From positions 118,639,415-118,703,414 of the forward strand of contig NC_089979.1 in the NCBI RefSeq assembly GCF_036417845.1: 64,000 nt of DNA. The letters run 5' to 3'. The notes under the pieces are model-generated. The model had not been told where the DNA came from. It was given only the letters and a program-made list of their open reading frames with translations, and did no database searches. Of this stretch, positions 61,679 through 64,000 are shown piece after piece. The first letter of the stretch is position 1. Each line of letters opens with the position of its first letter. Made by a program: the position numbers and the translations under genes. The DNA comes from Apteryx mantelli. Its lineage: Eukaryota; Chordata; Aves; Apterygiformes; Apterygidae.

Positions 61679-61797
61679 ACTGTTCGATTCTGCTTAGCAT
61701 TGTGTTAGGGAAATTTCCAAAAGCAAGACAGGTTGGAGAAAACCGGGAGAGGAGAGGCAGAAGCACATTCAGACAGCTGGGAGGACTAGCGTACAAG
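61679..61797 (+). CDS. Candidate 119-bp coding exon, unknown gene
   Basis: A very strong acceptor (about 30 pyrimidines, mostly T, then ccag) precedes two bases and 39 open codons: CSILLSIVLGKFPKARQ, VGENRERRGRSTFRQ, LGGLAYK. The segment ends at TACAAG then gtgtaa, a weak donor; without it the frame stops two codons later (V, stop), so it could also be a terminal exon. A hydrophobic start is followed by a basic Arg-rich stretch. The family is not recognised. Confidence 0.25.
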
Positions 61798-63204
61798 GTG
61801 TAAATAGTAAATTCTTAGGGTTGGGTCTGGCTCTGTGAATTGCAGAGGATCTGGCCTGCAAAGGATGGTTTTGGCCCAGCACCTACTCTGCTGCAAGAGC
61901 ACATGGATATGAATAATGGATTTGATTTACCAGTTTACTATGCCTGTCTGACACCAGTGCAGATGTTATGGAAAGTCATGGCTAAATGGGCATGAAAGCT
62001 AAGCAACCTGCCAGCAGTCCAGGCTGGAGGTATGCAGGGCCCATAGGGAGTTAATCTGGGCTAAGCTACCAAATGACAATAGTGAGTAAAGCTGGTGGGA
62101 GGATGCGGGTTCTTCAGCCATCAAAAATCAAAGAGAGTATTAAACTGGCAGGATTATACATCTCTAACTGGATGAAGACAAATGAGCAAATGGCAGCCAA
62201 GTAGGAAGCTCTGGGTGTTTTTTAATCATACGTCAGGTTTGTGTTTCAGGCCCTCTTTGAGCTGTGTTCACAATTACTGGCCCTATGGCTTAGCGGTTCC
62301 CTGCTCCTCTCGTTCCCAGACACTTGGCTCGTCCTTCTCCTGGACACTGTCAGCCCTGCCAATGTTTCCCTTATCCTTTTCCAGCTGGTTCCTGATCAGA
62401 CCTGCCACATGGGCATGCGCCCCGGGAGTGGGGACCTTTTTTTCCCATAATCTGTATGCAGCCAGTGCTCAACTGCTCTATTCAGCCGCAACCAGGAACA
62501 CACAAGCACCACCAGCTGCCTCAATGCAGCCAGCCCTTGTCTGGAAACCAAAGGCTTGTCCTAATTGTCCAGGTGGATGAAGAAGCATTTGGCAACTGTT
62601 GCAATCCTCTTCTCTTCTGACCTCTGCCATGGCAAAGCCATGTCCCTTCCTCACAAGTGACTACTTCCCCTTCTGAGAAACTGCTCCATTTACGGGGGAT
62701 CTGGGGGAAGCAGAGCCTGCTCCTCTTGCTTTCTTGCTCACCTGTTTCATCCTAGGATGCAGGCATGGATGATGTGAAATCAAATGTTTTAGAGGGAACA
62801 GGAAGCTGAATGTCTCCTTATACAGTCTGGGCACTTTGTTAGGACATGCCACTGTTTTCTTCAAAATAAGTAGGGAGAAAGAACATAGGGGTTTTTTAAT
62901 GGTTTTCAAAAAAATCTCAAATACTGATCTTTAACTCAGTCCAGACGGCCTTGGTGTGGGTACATATTACCATACAGCTGGGAGGTGAGATTCTGGCCCG
63001 CCTGAAATCAGGAGGGTGCGGTTTCTGCCCTTCAGGTTTAATTAATTCTGTTTAATGCCATGATAGAGACTTACATTTACCAGCTAAATGTGCAGGACAT
63101 AAAATCCCTCAGCTCCTTTGTGATGTGAAAATGAAAACCTCAATCCCTGCAAATGATGAAGGAGTGCTGCAGCTCAACAGCAGGGTACAACCCCAGCCCC
63201 ACCG

Positions 63205-63236
<32 letters not shown>

Positions 63237-63740
63237 TTCTTCTGCACTCAAAGCTGCAGGCTGCCCGGCTGTGGTGGAAAAAATGCCATTAATTTTATAG
63301 GCCCTGAACAACATGGTTTGCTGAGGTTGCACCAATAACAGCAAAACAAATCTGCAGTGCAAAAATGAATCTGGGCTCTCAATACAAATAGATCTATGAT
63401 GTGCCTAAACTTGGAAAACTTCCCTGCTGCCTCTGCAGCTCTGTCTGTTTTCCCTGATCTGCTGCTTACGCAAACACAGGTTTAAATCCAGTGGATTTCT
63501 GCTGCAAGAATAAAAACCTCAGCAGCCCAGTACAGTGGAAATGTGCATTACCATTGTAACTGCCTGCAAGCGCTGGCTGTGGAGCAGCGGCTGGCCTCTG
63601 GAGAGCTTAGCACTGAAGGAAATCATCTTGTTAGCTTTCTGTGCATGGAGGAGGGCCATAACGCAAACCTTGGGCAGCTGCATGCAGTGAGGTAAAATCT
63701 TGTCAACGAGTCATGCTAAAAATCAATATTTCTTCCCTAG
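61798..63740. other. Non-coding sequence
   Basis: Unique DNA with a CG/CA tract at 63203-63235. No gene is recognised. Confidence 0.5.
63203..63235. repeat. (CG)n(CA)n alternating tract
   Basis: (CG)5 runs directly into (CA)n, 33 bases of strict purine-pyrimidine alternation. CG followed by CA is the classic Z-DNA-forming arrangement and a likely polymorphic microsatellite. Confidence 0.95.
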
Positions 63741-63833
63741 GTTAGAGGAAGCAATCAAAAAGAAGATGGATTTCCAGGATATGTTTCATTTGAGCACGTT
63801 CTGGGTCAGCCTGTTCCCACGTGTGCTACGGAA
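63741..63833 (+). CDS. Candidate 93-bp coding exon, frame ambiguous
   Basis: The acceptor (aatatttcttccctag) and donor (ACGGAA then gtatgtg) bound 93 bp. Phase 0 reads VRGSNQKEDGFPGYVSFEH then VLGQPVPTCATE (31 codons). A second open frame reads LEEAIKKKMDFQDMFHLSTF then WVSLFPRVLRK. Both look plausible, so at most one is real. No family is recognised. It lies near the window end, and the next exon, if any, is outside. Confidence 0.27.
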
Positions 63834-64000
63834 GTATGTGTTTGCTTGATCCAGCAAAGCAGGTAGGCACACTTCAGTGCCAGAACACTTTTGTGTGTGT
63901 TGACACTGTATATTAAAGGACTCTCCTAGGCCCAAAGCAAAGATGACAAACAGTGTGACTGGTTCCTTCTGAAACTGGAGCACGGGAAAAGTGGTAAGTT
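63834..64000. other. Non-coding tail of window
   Basis: No feature is seen after the candidate donor; likely intron. Confidence 0.4.

Noticed and set aside
1..64000. CRISPR arrays, operons, rRNA, tRNA, phage or defence-type systems
   Set aside because: None of the required repeats, gene packing or RNA structures are present; the DNA is vertebrate-like.

Overview
This window looks like vertebrate, most probably avian, nuclear DNA. It is about 40 % GC, CpG-poor, and has no bacterial-style gene packing: no open reading frame exceeds 179 codons and none of the long ones is recognisable. The dispersed repeats point to a bird: CR1 LINE 3' ends in the avian style, a CR1 reverse-transcriptase remnant, two solo endogenous-retrovirus LTRs, a few very old MIR/CR1-type relics, and low overall repeat density. 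The species cannot be named from the sequence.

Layout. 1-11.7 kb is mostly unique non-coding DNA with several open segments bounded by splice-like sites on the minus strand. The best is at 6759-6884, a phase-0 open segment of 42 codons with good acceptor and donor and vertebrate-like codon use. At 11.8-12.6 kb lies an antisense LTR with U3 repeats. It is followed by AT-rich, enhancer-like sequence (12.86-13.3 kb) and a small CpG-rich islet (13.75-13.98 kb). 14-34.7 kb holds two CR1 fragments (19.2 and 23.8-24.2 kb), a possible plus-strand coding pair (28.07-28.37 kb), a long homopurine tract (29.25 kb) and otherwise unremarkable sequence. A clean 488-bp solo LTR with perfect 6-bp target duplications sits at 34741-35228. 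35-50 kb contains old SINE/CR1 relics, a CR1 3' end (47.2 kb) and a CpG-rich ATG-plus-donor segment on the minus strand (50.4-50.5 kb). 50.5-64 kb is again unique sequence, with an enhancer-like AT-rich stretch (60.5-61.1 kb), candidate plus-strand exons near 59.7, 61.7 and 63.7 kb, and a CG/CA dinucleotide tract at 63.2 kb.

Interpretation. The region is best read as intron and/or intergenic DNA of one or more long vertebrate genes. The candidate exons do not form one phase-consistent transcript and none could be matched to a known gene. Vertebrate introns are full of pseudo-exons, so most of these calls carry low confidence. I saw no rRNA, tRNA, CRISPR array, operon or new multi-gene system, and the evidence does not support claiming one.
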